A DNA stretch of 64,000 nucleotides from Ignavibacteriota bacterium (GTDB lineage: Bacteria; Bacteroidota; Ignavibacteria; Ignavibacteriales; Ignavibacteriaceae). Below the pieces are notes generated by a model. It saw only the letters and a list, made by a program, of their open reading frames with translations. It searched no databases and was not told the DNA's origin. The DNA is taken from NCBI GenBank assembly GCA_013285405.1, contig CP053446.1, positions 1,029,985 through 1,093,984 of the forward strand. Direction: 5' to 3'. Numbering within the stretch: position 1 is the first letter of the stretch; each line of letters opens with the position of its first letter. Made by a program: the position numbers and the translations under genes. Of this stretch, positions 52,332-61,065 are shown one piece after another.

Positions 52332-52880
52332 CTAAGTTCTTTTAGTTAGATTAAACTCAAGACTGATTGATTCAGGTTCAACGTTAAAGTTCAATTCGAG
52401 CGGGTTGGAATTATCCGATAAATGATATGATAAATTTTGCGGAAGAATTTTCAACTCAAAATCTTTAATTATTTCGTACTGGGTCGAAAAGACAAATACT
52501 CTGGAACTATTTTCATAATTGATTACTTTGATGATATAAGTTTTGTCTTCATCATAAAATGTTTTAGCAGATACTTTCGGTTTATCTTCTTCAGATGCTG
52601 CTGCCAGAACAAGGTTATTTGATTTTCTTTGGGCGAAGTGCTCTTCTACCGGATAAAGATAAATAATATTAAGGTGTTTATAACTATCAATTCTCGATGC
52701 AAGTTTTTGCTTAACTTCAATCGGCAATTCATCAATCAAAGAATTTTTCAAAGAAGAATAAAACTCGATCTCATTATTAAAATCTTGTGAGTTCATCAGA
52801 AATTCCTTCTTCTCCTTTGAAATTAACTCCGGATAAAAAACATAATTGAAAATATCTTTTTCTGTTAACTGCATCTTCAT
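52332..52880 (-). CDS. hypothetical protein, possibly anti-sigma-like
   Basis: 182 residues, not recognised. The N-terminal half is helical and acidic (FNYVFYPELISKEKKEFLMN, NNEIEFYSSLKNSLIDELP), a layout reminiscent of the cytoplasmic part of some regulators; the C-terminal half is beta-rich (TYIIKVINYENSSRVFVFST ... SISLEFNL). No membrane segment. It follows the gene at 52955 on the same strand by 74 bases. Function unknown; the anti-sigma idea is weak. Confidence 0.5.
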   Translation of the reverse strand: MKMQLTEKDIFNYVFYPELISKEKKEFLMNSQDFNNEIEFYSSLKNSLIDELPIEVKQKLASRIDSYKHLNIIYLYPVEEHFAQRKSNNLVLAAASEEDKPKVSAKTFYDEDKTYIIKVINYENSSRVFVFSTQYEIIKDFELKILPQNLSYHLSDNSNPLELNFNVEPESISLEFNLTKRT

Positions 52881-52954
52881 ATTTATTTATTGTTCTCTTA
52901 ATTGCTATATATTTGAAAAACCTGATGATTCGGAAATAATATTGAGTGCAATAA

Positions 52955-53926
52955 TTATTCCATTAACTGATCAGCGATATTCTGCTTCAGTAATTTTGAT
53001 AAATATTCGAGAATGTTATGGTATTTCTGCTTATAACATTCTTCTGTTAGCCCATCAAAATGTACTGATAGATATTTATACAATCCCGGATTAACTCCGC
53101 CGTCTTTTAAATCTTCAGCCATATCTTTAATTGTTCTTCTGAATATTTTAACTTCCTCTTCAGACAACTTTCCCTTTGTCAAATAAGTTTCATTCAATTT
53201 CTTAAAAGTATTTTCTACCGCAAGATTAATCACAGTATTAATCTCAAATGTTTCGCTTTGTTCTTCAGTTGATTCGCTGACTTTGTAAAGAGCTATGTTT
53301 AATTCTTTAAGTTTATATATCAGTGCATTGAATGGAATGGCTGAAGAATAATCAGTATCGTTTGAAATGTAATTAAATAAATTGCTAAATAATTTGATCT
53401 TATCTGTAAATAACTCCGGCGGTAACTTTTCAAACTCATCGATTGGAATATTTTTACCACCTAACTCATTGTGATCTGAATTTATAATATAAATAGTACC
53501 AAGATAGCTGGCTTTTTTATAATCGTGTTTTTTGATCAGGTAATTAGCTGAATCCATAATTTTTGAAAAGATAGGGTCGGATTCTCTTAATATAAACGAT
53601 ATATGCTGTTCGACTCTTTTCTGAATGAGTTTATTTAAAAAGTATAACGCATCATCTTCAGTTTTAATTGGCGGCTGCCAGGAATTGAATGCAGATGTAA
53701 TTGTGGTAAACTTTCCATTTTCATCACTTAAAAAAAGAGAAGCTATCGAATCGATTGCAACATCATCCAAAGAAAGTTCATCTCTTAAAATAATATTATG
53801 TACTTTTTTATAATTAAACCGAAGCACGTTCAATGCTACTTTATAACATATCTCAATCAATCTGTTCAAAGATTGCTGAGAATCCAGAGATGGGAGTAGT
53901 TGCAGAATTCGGTAATCTTTTTCCAT
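52955..53926 (-). CDS. hypothetical protein, weakly sigma-factor-like N-terminus
   Basis: 323 residues, mostly helical, not recognised. Residues 20-120 (SLNRLIEICYKVALNVLRF, LSLDDVAIDSIASLFLSDEN, YFLNKLIQKRVEQHI) have the spacing of a sigma-70 region 2-like bundle, but no region 4 recognition helix is evident; the C-terminal 100 residues are acidic and helical. No membrane segment. Likely one transcription unit with the gene at 52332. Function unknown. Confidence 0.5.
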   Translation of the reverse strand: MEKDYRILQLLPSLDSQQSLNRLIEICYKVALNVLRFNYKKVHNIILRDELSLDDVAIDSIASLFLSDENGKFTTITSAFNSWQPPIKTEDDALYFLNKLIQKRVEQHISFILRESDPIFSKIMDSANYLIKKHDYKKASYLGTIYIINSDHNELGGKNIPIDEFEKLPPELFTDKIKLFSNLFNYISNDTDYSSAIPFNALIYKLKELNIALYKVSESTEEQSETFEINTVINLAVENTFKKLNETYLTKGKLSEEEVKIFRRTIKDMAEDLKDGGVNPGLYKYLSVHFDGLTEECYKQKYHNILEYLSKLLKQNIADQLME

Positions 53927-54030
53927 TTTACTGTAGGAAATTTAGTAAGTTTTAAGCCAAATCTGAATTTTATTGCGCTTATCAACGCATCAAATATTTA
54001 TTATATTTGCATTAAAAAAGGAATATCAAT

Positions 54031-54255
54031 ATGAAAAAATATCCTAGAATTACCGTTAATCCTCAAAAGATGGGAGGGGAACCTTGTGTTAGAGAATTAC
54101 GAATGCCTGTCGCTACAATATTAGCTATGATGGCTGAAGGACGGAATGCAGACGACATTCTAAAGGAGCATCCCGAATTAGAACGTGAAGATATAAATGA
54201 AGTCCTAAGCTTTGCTTCTGAATTAATAACTGATGTTACGCAGAAAAGCAATTAG
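54031..54255 (+). CDS. DUF433 family antitoxin-like protein
   Basis: 74 residues: PRITVNPQKMGGEPCVRELRMPVATILAMMAEG then helix-turn-helix-like HPELEREDINEVLSFA, the DUF433 pattern. AAAAAGGAATATCA stands before ATG 54031. Its expected DUF5615 partner is downstream at 54411 but is broken, and about 155 bases with inverted repeats separate them, so this is an orphaned antitoxin. Confidence 0.83.
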   Translation: MKKYPRITVNPQKMGGEPCVRELRMPVATILAMMAEGRNADDILKEHPELEREDINEVLSFASELITDVTQKSN

Positions 54256-54370
54256 CAAAGAGATGACATCTTTATTTTTTATTAAATATTTAAACAAAAG
54301 TAACATTGACATTCCAATTTAAGTGCTTATTTAATCTATAAAAAGATGTCATCTCTCCATTTTGCGTAAG
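54235..54370. repeat. inverted repeat pair around AGAGATGACATCTTT
   Basis: Left arm 54235-54273 (TTACGCAGAAAAG ... AAGAGATGACATCTTTA) and right arm 54340-54370 (AAAAAGATGTCATCTCT ... TTTTGCGTAA) are inverted copies about 66 bases apart. The same core occurs as a hairpin at 61030-61062. The left arm overlaps the end of the DUF433 gene. MITE-like; separates antitoxin from broken toxin. Confidence 0.62.
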
Positions 54371-54410
54371 GTGAGTTAATAAGATTCAGAGAATTACCTT
54401 TAGCTGTGCA

Positions 54411-54771
54411 ATGAAGTTTCTGATTGATAATAATTTGTCCCCCTTATTATCTATTCAATTGAATGAAGCAGGATTTGATTCAGTTCATTAAAGAGCTTAG
54501 AATGCAAACCTCAAGCGATGAGCAAATTTTTCAAAGAGCTTATAAAGAAGAAAGAATTATAGTTTCTGCTGATACCGACTTCGGATATATCTTATCTCAA
54601 TGGAAGTAAAGTCTTCCTTCTGTTATTTTGTTCCGACACTTTTCAATGTTGCCTGATAAGCAAATTGTTCAGCTTCTACCAGTAATTAATACATTCAATA
54701 ATGATTTACTTAAGGGTGTTCTTATCATCATAGAGCCGGATAAAACCAGAATTAAAAACCTGCCGTTCTAA
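54411..54771 (+). pseudogene. broken DUF5615 PIN-like toxin gene
   Basis: Translation gives MKFLIDNNLSPLLSIQLNEA, GFDSVH, then in-frame stops; after a shift it goes on EQIFQRAYKEERIIVSADTD then FGYILSQWK and a stop; later VLIIIEPDKTRIKNLPF. These are the ordered parts of a DUF5615 protein (acidic start, SADTDFG motif, C-terminal strand). At least two stops and one shift make it inactive. It pairs with the DUF433 gene at 54031. Confidence 0.85.
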
Positions 54772-54833
54772 ATCTTTCTTAATATTCATTCTCCCTGCAC
54801 TCCGTTCATTTTAAAAATTTTATTTTAATACTC

Positions 54834-55058
54834 TTATGCAGCAATAATCGGATGGTCTATCTTACGACTTGCATAAATCAATGCAGCTTTCAAATCCTCT
54901 TGTTCAAGATCAGGCATTTCTTCAATAATATGTTCACTTGACAAACCAGCAGAATAAAGTTCAAGTATGTCTGATACACGAATTCTCATACCTCTGATGC
55001 AAGGCTGTCCTCCACATTTTTCAGGATCCGAAGTAATTCTTCTAATTATCTCTTCCAT
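54834..55058 (-). CDS. DUF433 family antitoxin-like protein (orphan)
   Basis: 74 residues: RRITSDPEKCGGQPCIRGMRIRVSDILELYSAG followed by MPDLEQEDLKAALIYA, the DUF433 pattern. It points away from the other DUF433 gene and has no DUF5615 gene after it on its strand; only the broken plus-strand toxin lies beyond. Upstream, 55059-55294 shows no gene. Confidence 0.82.
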   Translation of the reverse strand: MEEIIRRITSDPEKCGGQPCIRGMRIRVSDILELYSAGLSSEHIIEEMPDLEQEDLKAALIYASRKIDHPIIAA

Positions 55059-55294
55059 TCATTTCCTTAAAACTTTAGTTGGAAATTTTCAATTATTATA
55101 AGAAAGGGCAAATAAAGTAATCCCTATTTAATTTCTCCCTTGGGGATTTCCCGAAAGAGATACCTTTGGCAAGGAGGGCTTCATTATAAAAAAATTTGAT
55201 TTTATTGAGAGAGGTTTTCCGAAAGATAAGTTATTCCAATTATACAGTTAATAACAATCAAATCTAATTTTATAACTAATAAGAAAGGTGTAGC

Positions 55295-56866
55295 ATGAAA
55301 ATAATTCTAACAATGTTGTTTTTACTTTTAATAACACAACTAATAACTCTGGCACAGCCAACCCAAGGATTAATTGCATATTATCCTTTTAACGGTAATG
55401 CTAATGATTTAAGTGGGAATGGAAATAATGGAGCAACAATTGGTGGTTGCGATTGGGTGCAAGGAGTTACTGGACAAGCTTGCTCATTTGATGGTAATGG
55501 ATATATATCTGTCCCAAACTCTCCATCTTTACAATCACCAAGCACATCTTTATCAATAGCATTTTGGCTTTATTTAGATGAATGGACTAATGGATGGGCA
55601 CCAATTTTAGCTAAGTCAAATACTTCATCGTCTTATGGGCAATATTCATTAGAAATTAATAATAATGGTACGTTAAATTTTTGGACGGGTAATGGTGGTA
55701 ACTATTTCACTCATAATTTGATTTCTGATAACTGGTATCATCTCGCTTTTACTTGGGATGGTAACCAAGCCAAATTTTATATCGATGGTTCATTAAGAGA
55801 GACTTTAAACTTTTCAGGATTTATAACTTCCGATGAATTGCCTTTAGAAATCGGAAGACATATTCCTGGATCAACAAACGATTACTTAATCGGGAAGTTG
55901 GATGAACTTGTGTTATATAATAGAGCATTGACGAATCAGGAAATTTATCAATTATATAGTTCTACCATATCACAGGGTTTGGTTGCACATTATAAATTCG
56001 ATGGCAATTATCTTGATGAAAGTGGATATAACAATACCGGGAACGGATTTAATACAAATTTTCTTACTGATCGCTTTGGACAAGAAGGGGCTACAGTATT
56101 TTTCAATGGAATTGATTCATACGTGAGTGTCCCAAATTCTGCTTCATTATCTTCACCAACCAATTCTATTAGTATATCTTTGTGGTTTTATTTAGAACAA
56201 GCGTATGATTTACACAATTGTTTTTTAACTAAATCAGACCAGCTAAATCAAAGTGGTCAATATACATTAAATTATTGTAACTGTACCGATGGTAATTTAA
56301 TTGATTTGAATATAGGTAATACTGCAAATTTTATTTACCATAACTTCAATTTACATGAATGGTATCACCTTGTAGTAACTTATGAGGGCCAATTAATAAA
56401 ATTTTATGAAAACGGTACTTTTATTGGCCAAACTACCTTTTCTGGTAATATACAAGTAAATGATCTACCACTGGAATTTGGTAGAAATATGCCTGGCCTT
56501 CCTGATTACTATCATGGAAGAATTGATGATGCTCGTATTTATAATCGCGCGTTGACCGAAACAGAAATCCAAGAACTGTATCATGAAAATGGTTGGACAG
56601 GTCGAGAATTAAACACAATAATTATTACCCACGGATTTACAGGTGACGGACTAATCTTCCCTATAAATCCGATAACTGAAACCAAATGGAAACATCTTCG
56701 TTGGCAATTTGCAATGGCAGATGCAGTTTCTGATAACAGAGATATTTACTTAATTAGGAAAGGAAATGTCTATCCTATTGAAGCAACATTCTCACAATTT
56801 GCAGCCATAGATAGTAATGTAATGCTTCAGACGGAAATGGAATTTCCTAAATTTGTATTAATGTAA
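55295..56866 (+). CDS. LamG-domain surface protein, 5' part, interrupted by an IS element
   Basis: Host sequence ends at 56817; the last codons to 56866 belong to the IS. Seen: signal peptide (MKIILTMLFLLLITQLITLA), two LamG/concanavalin-like domains (about 25-225 and 230-425; GLIAYYPFNGNANDLSGNGN, YLIGKLDELVLYNRALTNQE and their repeats), then the start of an alpha/beta-hydrolase domain (TIIITHGFTGDG near 450). Joining 55295-56817 to 58225-61015 gives 4314 bases, exactly 1438 codons with no stop at the junction (AAIDSN + STIDYL), so the gene was whole before insertion. Binding to carbohydrate or other surfaces is inferred. Confidence 0.87.
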   Translation: MKIILTMLFLLLITQLITLAQPTQGLIAYYPFNGNANDLSGNGNNGATIGGCDWVQGVTGQACSFDGNGYISVPNSPSLQSPSTSLSIAFWLYLDEWTNGWAPILAKSNTSSSYGQYSLEINNNGTLNFWTGNGGNYFTHNLISDNWYHLAFTWDGNQAKFYIDGSLRETLNFSGFITSDELPLEIGRHIPGSTNDYLIGKLDELVLYNRALTNQEIYQLYSSTISQGLVAHYKFDGNYLDESGYNNTGNGFNTNFLTDRFGQEGATVFFNGIDSYVSVPNSASLSSPTNSISISLWFYLEQAYDLHNCFLTKSDQLNQSGQYTLNYCNCTDGNLIDLNIGNTANFIYHNFNLHEWYHLVVTYEGQLIKFYENGTFIGQTTFSGNIQVNDLPLEFGRNMPGLPDYYHGRIDDARIYNRALTETEIQELYHENGWTGRELNTIIITHGFTGDGLIFPINPITETKWKHLRWQFAMADAVSDNRDIYLIRKGNVYPIEATFSQFAAIDSNVMLQTEMEFPKFVLM

Positions 56867-56884
56867 ACAGAAAGGAAAATTTCA

Positions 56885-57196
56885 ATGTCCGAAACAAAAA
56901 GAGAAAGAAAATTTTATTCACCTGAGCAGAAAGTTCTTATTCTTAGAGAACTTCTTGAAAACAATATTCCCATCAGCCAGCTTGCAGAAAAATACTATGT
57001 TCACCCCAATGATATATATAACTGGAAGAAAAAGCTTTTTGAAGGAGCAAAAGATATTTTTCAAACAAAAGCAGTAAATAATAAACAAACTACTATTGAA
57101 CAAAAAAAGATAGAAAAACTTGAATCTAAACTGAGAGACCGGGATGAAGCAATTGCTATTCTGCTTAAAGAAAACATAGATAAAAAAAAAGTATAG
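56885..57196 (+). CDS. IS3-family transposase OrfA
   Basis: 103 residues: helix-turn-helix of IS3/IS911 kind (YSPEQKVLILRELLENN, ISQLAEKYYVHPNDIYNWKK) then a leucine-zipper-like segment (KKIEKLESKLRDRDEAIAIL). It recognises the IS ends. It finishes in an A9 run (57182-57190). The OrfB frame lies at +1 (or -2) relative to it, so slippage on the A run, rather than a -1 shift, would be needed to make a fused protein. Confidence 0.9.
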   Translation: MSETKRERKFYSPEQKVLILRELLENNIPISQLAEKYYVHPNDIYNWKKKLFEGAKDIFQTKAVNNKQTTIEQKKIEKLESKLRDRDEAIAILLKENIDKKKV

Positions 57197-57206
57197 ATGG
57201 GGAAAT

Positions 57207-58167
57207 ATGACCGGGCAATGGGTTGAACCGGATATACGAGATAATGTAATTGATTTTATAAATCTCATCAGAGCTAAGGCTGATATTTCTCTTAAAGGAA
57301 TGATTCGCCTTATAGGAATAAATTACAGTAAATATTATTCCTGGATTGATAGAAAAGGAATCTCTAATAACCATAACGGTAAAACTCCCAGAGGGCATTG
57401 GGTGCCTTGATTGGGAGAAAGAAACTATTATCAGTTATGCTAAAGATCATCCGGGTGAAGGTTACAGACGGCTTACTTATATGATGATTGATGATAATGC
57501 TGCTGCTGTATCTCCGGCTACTACTTACAGAGTTCTTAAAGCAGCAGGGCTGCTTAACAGATGGAATAAAGTTAAACGATCTTCTAAAGGAGATGGCTTT
57601 AATCAGCCAGCAGCAGTTCATCAGCATTGGCATACAGATATTAAGTACGTTAATTATCACGGAACGTTTCTGTTTCTTATTTCTGTTATTGATGGTTACT
57701 CCCGATATATTGTTCATCACGAGCTTAGGCAGAATATGCAGCAATTTGATGTTCAGATAACCTTGCAGAGAGCTTTAGAAAAATATCCCGGTTATAAACC
57801 AAGAATTATTTCTGATAACGGTCCTCAGTTTATTTCCAAAGATTTTGCTGAATATCTGAAGCAAGCTGGATTACAGCACATCAGAACCTCTATTGCATAT
57901 CCTCAGAGCAACGGAAAGATTGAACGTTACCACAGAACTATTCATCAGGACTGCTTAATGAAATCTTCTTTAATAAATCTTGATGATGCACGTAAACAGA
58001 TTTCCTCTTATATTGATTACTACAATACTGAACGACTTCACAGTTCGTTGTTTTATTTAACTCCCGAAGATTTTCTGTTTAGCAGAGTTGAAGAAAAATT
58101 AGAGCTAAGAGAAATGAAACTTAATGAAGCCAAACTGAAAAGAATTGAGGTAAGAAATGTCAGTTGA
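57207..58167 (+). CDS. IS3-family transposase OrfB (DDE integrase), frameshifted
   Basis: N-terminal part from ATG 57207 reads to RGHWVP and a stop at 57408-57410; one frame over the protein goes on DWEKETIISYAKDHPGEGYR, RRLTYMMID, and the integrase core: HWHTDIKYV (first D), ISDNGPQF (second D) and SNGKIERYHRTI (E), then YNTERLHSSL. One extra T in GTGCCTTGA near 57405 explains the break, so OrfB as read is inactive. Its stop is inside the right IS end. The catalytic triad is otherwise intact. Confidence 0.85.
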
Positions 58168-58224
58168 TTTTCTACCTTACTTAACTAACCAGAAATTCCA
58201 TTTTCCGCTGAACCAATACAGTAA

Positions 58225-61015
58225 TAGTACAATAGATTACCTTCTAAATAATTATGTAGTTTCAAGAGTAATTAATCCAGACAAAGATAATATTTTCATT
58301 TTTGATTGGACTTTAGAATCAGCAGTAAATAAACATGGATATGCTGAAGCAGCTGCTGATGTATTGGCTGCAACTTTGGTAAATCTTGGAAAAGACTATT
58401 CTTTTTTACTAAGTCACTTACATTTTATTGGATTTAGCAGAGGTTGTGTTGTAAATAGTGAAACTATTCAAAGATTAATCTATTGGAAAGATAATGGGAT
58501 GATAACTGACATAAGCCTTGATCCGGAGATTCATATGACGACATTAGATCCACATCCTGCAGGGCATTGGACAAAATGGTATCCTTGGCTAAATGTAGCT
58601 GTCGCGATGAATGATGACGAAGTTAATTCTTGGAATATTATGCATAACCTAAGTCGAATTGGAATAGTCGGTTGGAAAGGAATTAATAGTAAAGTACAGT
58701 ATCCAGACAATTATTATCAATTCTTGCCAACTGCTTTATTTATTGGTTTAAATGACTATCCCGGATTAAACAGTTCAAGTAACGCAAGTAACAACAATTT
58801 AACTTTATTATTTATATTGAATCCATTTGATGCACATAGCTTAGTTCATACATGGTATTTTGGAACAGTTGATACTCTGGTCAATACTGATGAGTTTGGC
58901 AATGGACCTGTCATTGATAGAAATGGATGGTATGATAACCAAGGTTCCACTCAAGGTTTTTACTATTCAAGAAACAGAAATGGATTTTTATCAAACATTT
59001 CATCAATTGAATCTGATTTAGTTCCAATAAGTAATGATCAAAAGTATAGACCTAAAACCATATTGTTTAATGGAGATTTTACAAAAGGAGATGATGCTAT
59101 ATTCGAAAGGGACTCATTACCAGGTTGGAGTTATCAGGATGGTAGTACATCAAAGCGAGGAGGTATTTTTAATCCAGCTGCATTAATAGATGATAGCCAT
59201 AATAATCTGATACACAATTCGTTTTATATTCCTACAGCAGCAACTGAAATATCATTTAGGATAAGAGTTTTGGAACCCATACAAAGGTATTTCAATCCAG
59301 ACATATTAGAAATATATTTAAACAATACTTTAGTCCATTCCGTCCCAATAATATCTTTTGAGTGGAATTATCAATGGCAAGCATTCGAAATTCCATTATC
59401 GTTAGTGGGTACAACTGCACAACTAAAATTTGAATTGAATAAAAATCAAACTGAACCTTCAAGTCTCTTAATTGATGACGTTAATTTCTGGAAATCAAAC
59501 AAAATAAACTCAACTGTTGCTTGTCCAGTAGATTTTCATATCTATGACAACTTAGGCAATCACACCGGGCCAACTTCTGATACAACTTATGTTGAGGAAA
59601 TTCCGGGAAGTGAATATTATATTTATGAGGATAGCACAGGCGATAAAATTAAAACCGTTTATCTTGAACCTTTGGAAGGTTTGGGTGAATATCAATTTGT
59701 TATTGAATCTCAGGATTCAACAAGCTTCTTCAGTTATATTATTGAAGATTATTCAGATACTTCAAGAGGAACAATTACTTTTGAGTTTGACAGCATAGCA
59801 ATTGAGCCAAATACTGTGGCTATGTGTACATTAAACACAAATATTCAGATACCAATGCTGGAAGTTGATCTTGACGGTGACGGTCAAATTGATACCACGA
59901 TGATACCCGTCATTATAGAATCGTGTTTCAATAAAAACATTTCATCTGGATGGAATCTTTTATCAGTTCCATTTACTACTGGTCAAAAACTTAAAACAGA
60001 ATTATTCCCAACAGCTGTTGGACCTGCATATTGGTTCATTCCAGGTCAAGGTTATATTGTCAGTGATACTTTAGCACCAAAAAAAGGTTATTGGCTAAAG
60101 TTTGATGAGACTCAAAATGTTGACATTTGTGGTTTAATTACTGGTGATTCTATCAATGTAAAACAAGGATGGAATCTTATAGGAGTGTTGGATAAGTTTG
60201 TTCCTGTATCCCAGATATCAACAATCCCCCCTGGAATTATTGCATCCCCTTTCTATGGTTATGACGGAAACTATTATATGACAGATACACTTTCCCCAGG
60301 AAATGGATATTGGGTAAAATCTAATGCTGATGGAATAATCTTATTAAATTCACAATTAGCAAAAAAAGAAGAAACCACTTTTCAATTACATTCTGAATGG
60401 GCTAACATAACATTCACAGATGCTTCGGGGAATCAAATGAAATTATATTTTAATGAAGATGCAAATCGAGAACTATTTGTTCTTCCTCCAATGCCGCCTG
60501 AAGAAGCGTTTGATATCAGATTTGCATCTGATTTAATGCTGGAAAGTCTTAAGAATGAATCGGCAATAATTAGTATTTCAGGTGCAGAATACCCTATAAC
60601 CATAAGAGTTGACGGCGTTGATCTACAAATTAAAGATATGATTAATGGAAATTATTTGAATGAAACACTTAATGATGGTGATGAAATTTTAATTAGTGAT
60701 TCAAGAATTAATAAAATAATAATTAATGGGAATTATTCTGATCAGTTACCAATTAATTTTAGCTTAGAACAAAATTATCCAAATCCTTTTAATCCTAACA
60801 CAACGATAAGTTTCTCAATTCCCAAAGAAGCTCAGGTAAATTTAAGTGTCTACAATATACTTGGAGAAAAAGTACGTGAACTGAAAAACGAGATGATGAA
60901 ACCAGGATATTATAATGTTGAGTTTGATGCTTCATTATTATCATCGGGGGTTTATCTATATAGAATAAATGCGGGAGATTTTGTTGATATAAAGAAAATG
61001 ATCCTTCTCAAATAA
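58225..61015 (+). CDS. LamG-domain surface protein, 3' part: hydrolase and type IX sorting domains
   Basis: Continuation of the gene at 55295 after the IS; an ATG at 58157 lies in the IS and is not the native start. Seen: the rest of an alpha/beta hydrolase (NIFIFDWTLESAVNKHGYAE, nucleophile motif FIGFSRGCVV), a carbohydrate-binding-like beta domain (FNGDFTKGDDAIF ... LLIDDVNFW), two repeats of GWNLLSVPF/GWNLIGVLD kind, and a type IX sorting domain (SLEQNYPNPFNPNTTISF, SSGVYLYRIN). The IS splits the hydrolase between HGFTGDG and GFSRG, so neither piece should be active as a hydrolase. Confidence 0.85.
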
Positions 61016-61029
61016 TACGCCCTAAATAA

Positions 61030-61062
61030 AGAGATGGCATTTCGAATTGAGATGTCATCTCT
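61030..61062. terminator. hairpin between convergent genes
   Basis: Imperfect stem AGAGATGGCAT (61030-61040) / ATGTCATCTCT (61052-61062), loop of 11 bases, flanked by AT-rich sequence. It lies in the 50-base gap between two convergent genes, so it may serve both. Its core matches the repeat at 54235-54370. It lacks a long T run, so termination strength is uncertain. Confidence 0.5.
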
Positions 61063-61065
61063 AAT

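Larger units (their letters stand above)
56818..58220 (+). mobile_element. IS3-family insertion sequence, 1403 bp, complete ends
   Basis: Terminal inverted repeats of about 29 bases: left TGTAATGCTTCAGACGGAAA from 56818, right (reverse complement) TGTATTGGTTCAGCGGAAAA from 58220, both followed by TGGAATTTC. Flanked by the 4-base direct repeat GTAA (56814-56817 and 58221-58224). Two transposase frames lie inside. Removing the element and one GTAA restores the host frame. Insertion is therefore single and clean. Confidence 0.93.

Noticed and set aside
55120..55180. CTCCCTTGGGG ... AAGGAGGG as a terminator or repeat copy
   Set aside because: The arms pair poorly and no second copy was seen in the window, so it is left unannotated.
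57182..57190. A standard -1 programmed frameshift at the A run of the IS element
   Set aside because: The -1 frame reaches a stop at 57208 within a few codons; OrfB is in the +1 frame.
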